From assembly GCA_036742455.1 (NCBI GenBank), contig DAINQU010000026.1, positions 1 through 40,637 of the forward strand: a stretch of 40,637 nucleotides of DNA. Direction: 5' to 3'. The position numbers and the translations under genes were made by a program. This DNA is from CAIKZZ01 sp036742455. GTDB lineage: Bacteria; Pseudomonadota; Gammaproteobacteria; Steroidobacterales; Steroidobacteraceae. Each line of letters starts with the position of its first letter. The stretch's first letter is position 1. Shown here one piece after another: positions 18,998-27,484 of the stretch. Under the pieces are notes generated by a model, which saw only the letters and a list, made by a program, of their open reading frames with translations, searched no databases and was not told the origin of the DNA.

Positions 18998-20413
18998 ATG
19001 CGTCGCAAACTGTACATCGGTCCGCGTCTACGGCTGCTGCGGGAAAGCCGCTCGCTCACCCTGGAAATGGGTGCCGAACGCTTGGGCCTCTCGACCAGTT
19101 ACCTCTCGCAGTTGGAGAACAATCACCGGCCGGTGACCGCGAGCGTGTTGGTGTCGCTGGCGCGCGCCTATCAACTGGACCCGACCGAGTTCGACGTGGA
19201 CGAGCAGAGTCGCCTCATCGCCGATCTGCGCGAAGCGAGTATGGATTTGCCGGTCGGTGCGGCAACGCCGCCGATCGCGGAACTGCGCCTCGCCGCGACC
19301 ACCACCCCGCACCTCGCCCATCAGTTCCTCGCGTTGCACGCGGCCTACCGGCGTCTGGAAGGCCGCGTCAACGCGCTCGACGACCGGCTGGGCCACGGCC
19401 AGTCGGGCGGGACGGGTCTGCCGGCGGCCTACGAGGCGGTCCGCGACTTCTTTCACTACCGCGACAACTACGTCGACGAACTCGACACGGCCGCCGAAGC
19501 GCTCGCCGGCGCCATCGGCATCGGCGCCGACTCCGGTCCCGCGCCCCTGCTCGAGCAGGCCTTACGCGAACGCCACGGCGTCACCCTTTGCACGGACACG
19601 ACGCTCCCGGAGGGGGTGTGGTGGCGCTACGACGCGGCGGCCCGTGCCTTGCGCGTGGCGGCGGACCTCAACGAGCCAACGCGGCTGTTCCAGATGGGCG
19701 TCGTGCTCGCACGGCTCAGTCTGGGGGAGGCGATCGAACAGGTTGCAGCGAGCGCGTTCCACTCGCCTGAGGCCATCGCGGTGGGTCGACTCGCCTGCGA
19801 GAACTACGCGGCGGGCGCCCTGCTCTTTCCGTACGGCGACTTTGCGCGCACGGCGCGCGCGCTGCGCCACGACGTCGAACAACTGCAACGCCGCTATCGC
19901 GCCAGTTTCGAGCAGATCTGCCATCGGCTGTCGACGCTGCAGCGGCCCGGCGCTCGAGGTATTCCGTTCTACTTCGTGCGGGTCGATCAGGCCGGCACGA
20001 TCACCAAACGCCACAGCTCGACGCGCTTTCAGTTCGCGCGCTTCGGCGGCGCCTGCCCGCTGTGGAACGTGCACGAGTCGTTCTCGCAGCCGGGACGGAT
20101 CATGGTGCAGGTCGCCGAGATGCCCGACTCGGTGCGCTACCTGTGCATGGCACGCAGCATCATCAAGCGCTCCGGTTCCTTTCGGGCGCCGAACCGTCAC
20201 TACGCGGTCGGCTTTGGCTGCGAACTGCGCCACGCCGGCGAAGTCGTCTATGCGGACGCGATCAGCGCCTCGGCAGAGCCCGTGCCCATCGGCATCAGCT
20301 GTCGGATTTGCGAGCGACGCCACTGCCACCAGCGGGCGTTTCCGCCGATGGACCATGCGCTGCTCGTGCCGGCCGACGAGCGGGGCGTCACACCGTATCG
20401 ACTGCCCGACTGA
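18998..20413 (+). CDS. prpR: XRE-family short-chain acyl-CoA regulator PrpR
   Basis: Regulator of 471 residues in the family of RamB and mycobacterial PrpR. Residues about 5-60 form an XRE helix-turn-helix (GPRLRLLRESRSLTLEMGAE, then GLSTSYLSQLENNHRPV). The middle part resembles the ImmA/IrrE-like domain of this family, but a zinc-protease HExxH is not seen. The C-terminal domain ends with a cysteine cluster CRICERRHCH, matching the region that carries an Fe-S cluster and senses acyl-CoA in mycobacterial PrpR. I chose ATG 18998, directly before MRRKLYIGPRL; an in-frame ATG at 18848 would start inside the control region. It is divergent from prpB and most likely controls it. Confidence 0.92.
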   Translation: MRRKLYIGPRLRLLRESRSLTLEMGAERLGLSTSYLSQLENNHRPVTASVLVSLARAYQLDPTEFDVDEQSRLIADLREASMDLPVGAATPPIAELRLAATTTPHLAHQFLALHAAYRRLEGRVNALDDRLGHGQSGGTGLPAAYEAVRDFFHYRDNYVDELDTAAEALAGAIGIGADSGPAPLLEQALRERHGVTLCTDTTLPEGVWWRYDAAARALRVAADLNEPTRLFQMGVVLARLSLGEAIEQVAASAFHSPEAIAVGRLACENYAAGALLFPYGDFARTARALRHDVEQLQRRYRASFEQICHRLSTLQRPGARGIPFYFVRVDQAGTITKRHSSTRFQFARFGGACPLWNVHESFSQPGRIMVQVAEMPDSVRYLCMARSIIKRSGSFRAPNRHYAVGFGCELRHAGEVVYADAISASAEPVPIGISCRICERRHCHQRAFPPMDHALLVPADERGVTPYRLPD

Positions 20414-20415
20414 CC

Positions 20416-22521
20416 TCAGCGCCAGTCGAGGCTCAGCATCGCCAGCACCGTGCGACCCGCGGACGGCTCGTAGTAGCGCGCATTGGTTTCGTTGACGATG
20501 ACGGTACCGACGTAGCGGCGATCGAAGAGATTGTCGAGGCGCAGCGTGGCGTGCACGGTGCCGGAGGAGCCACTGTGCGTCCACTGCACGCGCGCGTTCG
20601 ATGTCCAGTAGCCGGACGCGTACGCGGTGTTGCGATCGTCCGCGTAGAGCCCGGATCGGCCGACCGTCTCGGCGGTGACCGACCACGCCGGCGTCGCGGC
20701 CACGGTCAGCCCGGTGTAGAGCGCATTGCGCGGCACCGCCGGCAAGCGGCTGCCCGCGGCGACGGTGACTGGCACACACGGGGTGACCGCACAGGCATGG
20801 TAGGGCACCAGCGTTCGCGCATCCAAGGCAGTGTAGGCGGCGGTCAGTGAGACTCGCTCGCCCAGCGGCCAAACCACGGACCCTTCGAGCCCGCGTCGCC
20901 GCGTCGGCCCGATGTTTTCCATCACCGAGCGACCACCCGAGTTCGCCTGCACCGCCAGTTCGTTGTCGGTGTGGATGAGGAACGCGGCGAGTGTCGTCTG
21001 CAGCGTCGCCGTGCTGTTTTTCAGCCCCCACTCCACGTTGTCGCTGTGCGCTGGGCGCAGTGCGGTGTTGAGCCCCGTGATCGCGCCGTTGGTCGAACGG
21101 TAGGCAAGGTCGTTGAGCGTCGGTGTTTCAAAGCCGCTGCCGTAGGACAGATAGGTCGCCCAGGTCGGCGCGATGCGCAGACTTAGGCCGGCCACCGGAT
21201 TGGTGGCCGCATAGTCGACTCGGGTCGCGGGCGACAGCGGCAGCAGGCGCGACACGGAATCGATCGCCAGATCGGTATGGCGCACGCCCATCAACCACCG
21301 CCAGCGATCGGCCGGCGACGTCCACTCCATCTGCAGGTACTCGTCGACCGCATCGGCGCGATTGCGCTCATCGCGGCGCAGGGCGCCTTCGACGCCGAGC
21401 GTCGCGCCGATGAAATTGAGATACCCGAGACGGTCTTCCGTCAGATCGTCCACGGCAACGCCACCGGTCCAGCGCAGCGGCACACCGAACCAATCGCGGG
21501 CATCCGTCCACCGCAGCTCGCCGCCTTGGTAGCGACGATCCAGATCGATGACACCGCCCGGGTGCGTGGCCAACGCTTCCACCGATTTCAGGATCGCCTG
21601 AAACTGCGTCGAGTGGCGATGGCCCGCGTAGGTCGACAGTGTGACGGTATCGTGCTCCGACCAGCGACTGTCGAGCACGATACCGGCTTGCTGTTGGGTC
21701 ACACTCTTACGCGTGTTGTAGGCGAGAGCATTCGTGCCAGCTTGCGACGGGTCGACCGCCCATTGGCTCGCATTCAAGCCCAGCGGGTCGTCGACGAAGG
21801 GCGTTTCGATGAGGTTGCCGACCACGGTCACGCGGGTCGTGGGCGTCACGTCCCAACGCCATTTACCGTTGGCGGTGTTGCGCGACGCGGCGCTGTGCGC
21901 GCGGTAACCGTCGGTCTGAAAATGCGCCGCATCGAGCGTCCAGTTGGAGGCCGGCGCGCCGTCGCCGCCGCGCAGCGCGTAGCGACGCACGCCGTCCGAT
22001 CCGCCTTCAAGCGTCGCGCCCAGTGACAGGCCCGGTGGCGCATCGGCTGTGGTGATCGCGATCACGCCACCCGAGGCATTGCCGTACAGCGCCGAGAACG
22101 GCCCGCGCAGCACCTCGATGTGATCCGCGCCGCTCAAATCAAAATGCGAGTACTGGCCCTGCCCGTCCGGCTGTGTACCGGGAATTCCGTCGGCGAGCAG
22201 GCGTATACCGCGCGCACCGAAACTCGAGCGCGCGCCAAAGCCCCGAATGGAGATCTGCAAATCCTGCGCGTAGTTGCCGCGATTTTGCACCGACAGACCC
22301 GGCACACTGCCCAAGGATTCGGACAAATTGACGCCGGCACCGGCGCGTAACGTGTCGGCGTCGACGCGGTCCACGGACGCCGGCACGGTGACGGCATCCT
22401 CGGCGCTGCGCGTCGCCAACACGGTAACCTCCACCGGAGCAGGCGTTTCGGTCGCCGCTGCGACAGCACTGCCCGTGAGCATCATTAGCCCCGCCCACAC
22501 CTGAGTCCGTCGCGTCGTCAT
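20416..22521 (-). CDS. TonB-dependent receptor, PqqU/YncD-like
   Basis: Outer-membrane receptor of 701 residues with a signal peptide (about 1-22) and a TonB box region VEVTVLATRSAED. The plug holds SIRGFGARSSFGARGIRLL, the loop DGIPGTQPDGQGQYSHFD, and HIEVLRGPFSALYGNASGG. That loop and plug combination is characteristic of the E. coli YncD group, shown to import pyrroloquinoline quinone (PqqU); hence the call. The barrel ends TVLAMLSLDWR. It converges with prpR two bases away and lies 51 bases downstream of the ABC exporter gene on the same strand. Substrate assignment is by resemblance only; iron chelates remain possible. Confidence 0.82.
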   Translation of the reverse strand: MTTRRTQVWAGLMMLTGSAVAAATETPAPVEVTVLATRSAEDAVTVPASVDRVDADTLRAGAGVNLSESLGSVPGLSVQNRGNYAQDLQISIRGFGARSSFGARGIRLLADGIPGTQPDGQGQYSHFDLSGADHIEVLRGPFSALYGNASGGVIAITTADAPPGLSLGATLEGGSDGVRRYALRGGDGAPASNWTLDAAHFQTDGYRAHSAASRNTANGKWRWDVTPTTRVTVVGNLIETPFVDDPLGLNASQWAVDPSQAGTNALAYNTRKSVTQQQAGIVLDSRWSEHDTVTLSTYAGHRHSTQFQAILKSVEALATHPGGVIDLDRRYQGGELRWTDARDWFGVPLRWTGGVAVDDLTEDRLGYLNFIGATLGVEGALRRDERNRADAVDEYLQMEWTSPADRWRWLMGVRHTDLAIDSVSRLLPLSPATRVDYAATNPVAGLSLRIAPTWATYLSYGSGFETPTLNDLAYRSTNGAITGLNTALRPAHSDNVEWGLKNSTATLQTTLAAFLIHTDNELAVQANSGGRSVMENIGPTRRRGLEGSVVWPLGERVSLTAAYTALDARTLVPYHACAVTPCVPVTVAAGSRLPAVPRNALYTGLTVAATPAWSVTAETVGRSGLYADDRNTAYASGYWTSNARVQWTHSGSSGTVHATLRLDNLFDRRYVGTVIVNETNARYYEPSAGRTVLAMLSLDWR

Positions 22522-22572
22522 ATCCCACTCACCGTGTAATCACATCCCCAAAGAAAGAGCCGCCGGGACGCG

Positions 22573-24420
22573 TCACTCCTCGGCTTCTTCGCCCAAGAAG
22601 CCGCCCGTCTGGTGCTCCCACAACCGCGCGTACAGACCGCCCTTGGCGAGAAGACTCGCGTGATCACCCTCTTCGACCACTCGGCCGTGATCGAGTACGA
22701 CGAGGCGATCCATCGCGGCGATGGTCGACAGGCGGTGCGCAATCGCAATCACCGTCTTCCCTTCCATCAGTTTGTAGAGGCTCTGTTGGATGGCCACTTC
22801 CGCTTCGCTGTCCAATGCACTCGTCGCCTCGTCGAGCAACAGGATCGGCGCGTCTTTGAGCATGACGCGCGCGATCGCGATGCGTTGGCGCTGACCGCCG
22901 GAGAGCTTGACGCCGCGCTCACCGACGTGCGCGTCGTAACCGGTGCGGCCTTTGGCATCGGCGAGGTGCGCGATGAACTCGGCGGCCTCGGCCCGTTCCG
23001 CCGCACGAATCATCTCGGCGTCGCCGGCATCCGGACGGCCGTAGAGGATGTTGTCGCGCACCGAGCGGTGCAGCAACGAGGTGTCTTGGGTCACCATACC
23101 GATCGCCGCGCGCAAACTCTCTTGGGTCACCGTGGCGATATCCACATCGTCAATGCGGATGGTGCCCGCCTCGATGTCGTAAAAGCGCAGCAACAGATTG
23201 ACGAGCGTGCTCTTACCGGCTCCCGAGCGACCGACGAGACCGACCTTCTCACCGGGCTTCACCGTGAGCGAGAAGTGTTGGAACACCGGCTTCACCGTCT
23301 GAGAGCCGCGACCGTAGGAGAAGGTCACGTCGTCAAACTGCACCGCCCCGGCGCTGACCCGCATCGCGGGTGCGTTGTCGCGGTCCACCACGGTGCGCGG
23401 GGTCGACAGCGTCCCGATGCCGTCTTGCACGGTGCCGAGTTGTTCGAACAGGCCCGCCATCTCCCACATGACCCAGTGGCTGATGCCGTTGAGGCGCAGC
23501 GCCATCGCCGTCGCGGCGGCCACACCGCCGACGCCGAGCTCGCCGCGGCTCCAGAGCAGCAGCGCGCCAAAGGCGGTCCCCGCGACCAGCAGCATACTCA
23601 GCGCGTGATTGACCATCTCGAACGCGGTGACCATCCGCATCTGCCGATAGACCGTGTGCAAGAACTCCGTCATCGCCCCGCGGGCGTAATCGCCTTCGCG
23701 ACGGGCGTGCGAGAACAGTTTGACCGTCGCGATGTTTGTGTACGCGTCGGTGATCCGACCCGTCATCATCGAGCGCGCATCGGCCTGAGCGGCGCCGACT
23801 TTGGCCAAGCGCGGCACGAAGAACCAGCAGGTCAGGCCGTACGAGACGAGCCACGCGCCGAACGGGATCAGCAACCAGCGATTGAAGTCGCCGACCACCC
23901 ACAGCAGCGTTGCAAAATACAGCACGATGTAGACGAGGATGTCGGTGACGATAAACCACGCATCGCGCACGGCCAGTGCGGTCTGCATCACCTTGGTCGC
24001 CACCCGACCGGCAAACTCGTCCTGATAAAACGCCAGACTTTGCGCCAGCATGCGGCGGTGAAAATCCCAGCGCAGCTGCATGGCGAAGTTGCCGGCCAGC
24101 CCTTGGCGACGCACGAGGCTCTGGTACCCGACGAGCGGGATACTCGCGACGAGCACCACACCAAAGACGATCATCGACTGCCGCTCTGTTGCGAACACGC
24201 TCGTCCGATCGACCGTCGCCAACCAATCGACGAGGTGACCCAACATCCGGAACAAGAAGGCTTCGAAGACACCGATCACGGCCGTGGCGATCGTCATGTA
24301 CGCGATCTGTCGACGGACCCCGCGGGTACAGGCCCACAAGAACGCGATCAGCCCCTTGGGCAAGGGCGCCGGCGGTGCCTCGGGATACGGATTGATCTGT
24401 CGTTCAAAATAACCAAACAT
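22573..24420 (-). CDS. ABC exporter, fused permease and ATPase (MsbA-like type)
   Basis: Inner-membrane ABC exporter half-transporter of 615 residues, working as a dimer. Six transmembrane helices occupy about residues 35-330, then the ATPase with Walker A GRSGAGKSTLV, signature LSGGQRQRIAIARV, Walker B ILLLDEATSALDSE and switch histidine IAIAHRLST. The cytoplasmic N-terminus MFGYFERQINPYPEAPPAPL is typical of a proteobacterial group annotated as multidrug or lipid exporters. I chose ATG 24420, with GGAG seven bases upstream; alternatives at 24432 and 24477 add short tails. The substrate is unknown. Confidence 0.9.
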   Translation of the reverse strand: MFGYFERQINPYPEAPPAPLPKGLIAFLWACTRGVRRQIAYMTIATAVIGVFEAFLFRMLGHLVDWLATVDRTSVFATERQSMIVFGVVLVASIPLVGYQSLVRRQGLAGNFAMQLRWDFHRRMLAQSLAFYQDEFAGRVATKVMQTALAVRDAWFIVTDILVYIVLYFATLLWVVGDFNRWLLIPFGAWLVSYGLTCWFFVPRLAKVGAAQADARSMMTGRITDAYTNIATVKLFSHARREGDYARGAMTEFLHTVYRQMRMVTAFEMVNHALSMLLVAGTAFGALLLWSRGELGVGGVAAATAMALRLNGISHWVMWEMAGLFEQLGTVQDGIGTLSTPRTVVDRDNAPAMRVSAGAVQFDDVTFSYGRGSQTVKPVFQHFSLTVKPGEKVGLVGRSGAGKSTLVNLLLRFYDIEAGTIRIDDVDIATVTQESLRAAIGMVTQDTSLLHRSVRDNILYGRPDAGDAEMIRAAERAEAAEFIAHLADAKGRTGYDAHVGERGVKLSGGQRQRIAIARVMLKDAPILLLDEATSALDSEAEVAIQQSLYKLMEGKTVIAIAHRLSTIAAMDRLVVLDHGRVVEEGDHASLLAKGGLYARLWEHQTGGFLGEEAEE

Positions 24421-24618
24421 CAGGAACTCCATCGATCGCACCGACGCGGTCAGAGACGCCGCGCCGATCAGAGACACCGCTCCACCGGGTTCGACGATCC
24501 GCCCGTCCGAAGGGCCGGTGTCGCAGAGGCTTCAGTATCGCACAGGGGTGCGACGGTCCGGCGACGACGACGCTGAGCGCCACTGCACTGGACAGGCGCC
24601 GCGACGCGCCGGGGGCGA

Positions 24619-24882
24619 TTACTTGCGCAGGTACTGGTGCACGATCTCGACGAGGTCTTCGGCGGCGTCGCGGGTCGCCTCGCCGCCCATGTGCTCCCGG
24701 ATGTGATCCTCGATCACTTGGGCGATAAAGCCGTCGAGCGCACCGCGGCAGCTCGTCGCCTGCTGCAACACCTCGATGCACGGCACGCCCGCCTCCACCG
24801 CGCGCTCCAGCCCTTGAATTTGGCCGGCGAGTCGCTTCAGGCGCTTCTGCAGTCGGTCTTTTTCGCGTGCGACGTGACCCAT
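24619..24882 (-). CDS. RcnR-type Ni/Co-responsive repressor (CsoR/RcnR/FrmR family)
   Basis: All-helical metal-sensing repressor of 87 residues. Counting from the ATG at 24882, the residues at the sensing positions are His3, Cys35, His60 and His64, exactly the set that binds Ni(II)/Co(II) in E. coli RcnR. CsoR would have a second cysteine near 65, and FrmR lacks the His at 3 and 64. A further cysteine, Cys45, is present. DNA-contact lysines and arginines crowd the first helix (KDRLQKRLKRLAGQ). The start is fixed by alignment length and AAGAGT upstream; longer frames run through the operator. A G-tract operator lies 14 bases upstream. It is divergent from a small membrane protein and a porin. 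Confidence 0.88.
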   Translation of the reverse strand: MGHVAREKDRLQKRLKRLAGQIQGLERAVEAGVPCIEVLQQATSCRGALDGFIAQVIEDHIREHMGGEATRDAAEDLVEIVHQYLRK

Positions 24883-24895
24883 AAAAGACTCTTGC

Positions 24896-24918
24896 GGTAT
24901 AGGGAGGGGGACTATACC
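24896..24918. promoter_or_regulatory. RcnR-like G-tract operator
   Basis: Perfect inverted repeat GGTATAG (24896-24902) and CTATACC (24912-24918) around the centre GGAGGGGGA. RcnR and FrmR operators have this build: a run of G flanked by TA-rich inverted arms (TACT-G6-N-AGTA in E. coli). On the minus strand the arm contains TATAGT, a plausible -10 for the repressor gene, so binding would block its own promoter. On the plus strand TTGCGG (24892) and TACCAT (24915), 17 bases apart, are a weak promoter candidate for the porin side. Confidence 0.72.
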
Positions 24919-25071
24919 ATGCGCGCCATCGATCCGAGAGACGCTCGGATGCCAGAGTACGCGCTCATGAACACCTGCCCTGCGAACGCCGCGCGTTCCG
25001 GTCTGGGGGTTTCGCACTAGCGAGACGCCGGGCCGGGACCCCTTTGTCCCGTTGACCCGGAGGATCTCGTC

Positions 25072-25242
25072 ATGATCCGCATGTTGCTCGCGCAGGTTCA
25101 GGACCGCTTAGCGCACGGTCGCGATTGGCGCCAATGGGGCGCCAGCGCATTGCTGATTTGTAGTGAAGTTGTGCTACTGATGGCAGCCCTGATGGAGGGC
25201 TACGCGATCGTCCAAGCCATCGGACAGCACGTACAACTCTGA
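25072..25242 (+). CDS. Small membrane protein ahead of the porin
   Basis: A 56-residue protein with a strong ribosome binding site (CGGAGGA, ending about eight bases before the ATG). Residues 1-21 are polar and charged (QDRLAHGRDWRQW); residues about 23-50 are one hydrophobic helix (GASALLICSEVVLLMAALME). There is no signal-peptidase site and no metal-binding His cluster such as CbtB has, so it is not that cobalt protein. It ends four bases before the porin ATG, which makes co-translation likely. Two small hairpins lie in its leader: ATCCGAG/CTCGGAT at 24932-24950 and GGGAC/GTCCC at 25035-25050, the second close to the ribosome binding site. Function unknown. Confidence 0.65.
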   Translation: MIRMLLAQVQDRLAHGRDWRQWGASALLICSEVVLLMAALMEGYAIVQAIGQHVQL

Positions 25243-25246
25243 TGGG

Positions 25247-26575
25247 ATGCCGATGGTGACTCCACCCTTTTGCCGCTGGACCGCACTCGGTCTCCTGATC
25301 ACTGGCCTCGCCGGGGCTGCGGCACCGGACACCGCCGCGCCCGAAGACGCGGCGGTGCACGGTCAGTTCACCTGGACCGAGCAGGAAGTCGGCGCGTTCA
25401 CCGCGCCCTATGCCGGCCCCAACAGCCTGCATCCGAATCAAGGTCGGGAAACCGTCGATGCGACCCTGTACGGCGGTAAGCGCCTGTGGTCGGGCCTTGA
25501 AGGGTGGTTGAACCTCGAGGTGGATCAGGGCTTTGGGCTCGATAACACGCTCGGTATCGCGGGTTTTCCCTCCGGCGAGGCCTACAAAGTCGGCAAGAAC
25601 CGCCCGTATCTGCGTCTGCCACGCGCGTTTCTGCGCCAGACGATCAATGTCGGCAGCGTCGACGAGACCGTCGAGTCGTCGGCCAATCAGTTGGCCGGTG
25701 CGCGCTCAACGGATCGCTGGGTGATCACGGCGGGAAAGTTCGGCGTGACGGACATCTTCGATGCGAGTCGTTACGCCCACGACCCGCGCGGCGACTTCCT
25801 GAACTGGACCGCGGTCGACGCCGGCACCTTCGACTACAGCGCGGATGCGTGGGGCTTCAGCGCCGGCATCGCCGTCGAACGGTACCGGGGTGCGTGGACC
25901 GGACGGGTGGCGCTCTTTGACCTCTCGACGATCCCCAACAACGAGCACCTGACCCCGGGCTTCCACCAGTTTCAATGGATCGGCGAACTCGAACACCGCC
26001 ACACCCTCGGCGACCGGGACGGCAAAGTGCTCGTCACCGTGTACGACAGCCGGGGCCGGATGGGCCTGTTGGCGGACGCCGTGGCGCTCGCCGCGCAGAC
26101 GGGTGGCGTGCCGAACGTCGCGCTCGTGCGGTACTACCGCGATCGCATGGGCGTCAGTGCATTGGCCGAACAGGCGGTGGCGGAGGATGTCGGCGTCTTC
26201 GCCCGCCTCGGCAACGCCGCGGGCAACGTCGAAGCCTATGAGTTCACCGACGTGGATGCGTCGGTGGAAGCGGGTCTCTCGCTCGCCGGCCGCGCCTGGC
26301 ATCGGGCCGGCGACACCGTCGGCGTCGTCGCTATCCGTAACCGCATTTCCGCCGAGCGCACCGCCTACCTCGCCGCCGGTGGACTCGGCATTTTGGTCGG
26401 GGACGGCGCACTCACCCATCCCGGCGCCGAATCCATCGCCGAGGCCTACTACGCGGTGGCACTCGGCAGTCACCTCACGCTGACCGCCGACCTGCAGCAC
26501 GTCACGAACCCCGCCTACAACCGCGACCGCGGTCCGGTCACGATCGGCGCACTGCGCGTGCACGCGCAGTTCTGA
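25247..26575 (+). CDS. OprB-family (carbohydrate-type) porin
   Basis: Outer-membrane porin of 442 residues with a signal peptide (about 1-25, hydrophobic ALGLLITGLAGAAA). The mature protein shows family landmarks: HGQFTWTEQEVGAFTAPYAG, then GPNSLHPNQGRETVDATLYG, an AGKFGVTDIFD strand, and a final strand GPVTIGALRVHAQF ending in Phe. OprB relatives pass sugars, but many 'carbohydrate porins' of this subgroup are untested. An in-frame ATG at 25253 could also be used. It follows the 56-residue membrane protein and shares a divergent control region with an RcnR-type repressor, pointing to metal-dependent expression. A long hairpin follows the stop. Confidence 0.85.
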   Translation: MPMVTPPFCRWTALGLLITGLAGAAAPDTAAPEDAAVHGQFTWTEQEVGAFTAPYAGPNSLHPNQGRETVDATLYGGKRLWSGLEGWLNLEVDQGFGLDNTLGIAGFPSGEAYKVGKNRPYLRLPRAFLRQTINVGSVDETVESSANQLAGARSTDRWVITAGKFGVTDIFDASRYAHDPRGDFLNWTAVDAGTFDYSADAWGFSAGIAVERYRGAWTGRVALFDLSTIPNNEHLTPGFHQFQWIGELEHRHTLGDRDGKVLVTVYDSRGRMGLLADAVALAAQTGGVPNVALVRYYRDRMGVSALAEQAVAEDVGVFARLGNAAGNVEAYEFTDVDASVEAGLSLAGRAWHRAGDTVGVVAIRNRISAERTAYLAAGGLGILVGDGALTHPGAESIAEAYYAVALGSHLTLTADLQHVTNPAYNRDRGPVTIGALRVHAQF

Positions 26576-26587
26576 CCCCCCAAACGA

Positions 26588-26619
26588 CGACGGCGCCACA
26601 CAATCGTGTGACGCCGTCG
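26588..26619. terminator. Long hairpin between convergent porin and TPR genes
   Basis: CGACGGCG (26588-26595) pairs with CGCCGTCG (26612-26619), then one mismatch, then CACAC (26597-26601) with GTGTG (26606-26610) around the loop AATC. That is 13 base pairs in all. It sits 12 bases after the porin stop and about 40 past the end of the opposing gene, as a two-way terminator would. There is no T-run on either side. Confidence 0.58.
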
Positions 26620-26659
26620 CTACGCACGCGGTGACCGCTGACGGCCACCGCTGCTCTAT

Positions 26660-27484
26660 TCAACTCCAGTCGTCGCCGCCACCGCCGCCGGAGAAACCAC
26701 CGCCATCACCCCAGTCGCTGCCGCTGTCCGACACGCCGAAGTTATCGCCGCCCATGTCGGCGTTCGGGTCGACGTAGGTGTCCTGCGACGGGGGCACGTA
26801 GTTCGGGTGACCGGGCTCGAACACGCGCCGGGCGAGTTCTTCGCCGGCCACGATGCCCGCACCGACTGCGAGACCGGACGCCACGTTGCCCATGAGGCCG
26901 GAGCCCTGGCCCATCACGCCCGGCCCGTAACCGTAGCCGTAACCCGGCCCACCCATCGGCGCGGGACCGCCGCCCATCGGCGCACCGGGACCGTACCCCG
27001 GCTGGCCGTAGCCTGGGGTCATCACGACGGTCTGCTGACGACGGCGCATCAACATGACCACGAGCAAGACGATCGCCACGATCCCAAGGAAGAGACCCCA
27101 GGGAAAGTGCGAGCCCCCGCCGCCGGCATAGGCCGACGATCCGCTGCGCACGCGGCCGGCATTGGCGAGGCCCGCCTTCAGTTCCGCGACCGAGTGCGGA
27201 CTGGCAAACGGCAAGGCCGGATTGATGCGCTCGGCGGTCGCAAGCTCCGCCCGCGCCTGATCCAAATGACCGGCTCGGTACTCGACTTCGGCGTCGACGT
27301 AATGGGCTTCGGCGCTCTGCGGATGCTCGGCGAGCACCTGCTGCATCATCGTCTCGGCTTCGGCGACGCGACCGGCGCGGACCGCCGTATAGACATCCTT
27401 CACCGAAGGGCTCGCCGCCCACGCGAAACTCGACAGCGTCAGCGCGGCCACCGCGCAAAAACGTACAACTACTGGTTTCGTCAC
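26660..27484 (-). CDS. TPR-containing membrane-anchored protein with Gly-rich tail
   Basis: A 274-residue protein. A signal peptide (about 1-23, ending AWA-AS) leads to a short tetratricopeptide region (about 27-90: AGRVAEAETMMQQVLAEHPQ, then AGHLDQARAELATAERINPA). One membrane helix follows at about 128-146 (WGLFLGIVAIVLLVVML), then a Met/Gly/Pro/Tyr repeat-like stretch and a C-terminal GGGFSGGGGGDDWS tail. The tail and the ending DDWS are found in a common uncharacterised proteobacterial family of TPR membrane proteins. The TPR part would lie in the periplasm and the Gly-rich tail in the cytoplasm. Function unknown. Confidence 0.75.
   Translation of the reverse strand: MTKPVVVRFCAVAALTLSSFAWAASPSVKDVYTAVRAGRVAEAETMMQQVLAEHPQSAEAHYVDAEVEYRAGHLDQARAELATAERINPALPFASPHSVAELKAGLANAGRVRSGSSAYAGGGGSHFPWGLFLGIVAIVLLVVMLMRRRQQTVVMTPGYGQPGYGPGAPMGGGPAPMGGPGYGYGYGPGVMGQGSGLMGNVASGLAVGAGIVAGEELARRVFEPGHPNYVPPSQDTYVDPNADMGGDNFGVSDSGSDWGDGGGFSGGGGGDDWS

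Noticed and set aside
22522..22572. Cobalamin or other riboswitch before the TonB receptor
   Set aside because: The gap to the preceding gene is only 51 bases and contains no B12-box-like sequence.
22612..24576. 654-codon open frame on plus opposite the ABC exporter
   Set aside because: The minus strand carries all ABC exporter motifs; the plus translation is His/Arg-rich with no domain.
24619..24882. Copper-sensing CsoR or formaldehyde-sensing FrmR
   Set aside because: The CsoR Cys-His-Cys set is not present, and FrmR lacks the His at positions 3 and 64 found here; the residues match RcnR.
25072..25242. CbtB cobalt-transport subunit
   Set aside because: There is no C-terminal His cluster and no CbtA gene next to it, despite the cobalt-type repressor nearby.
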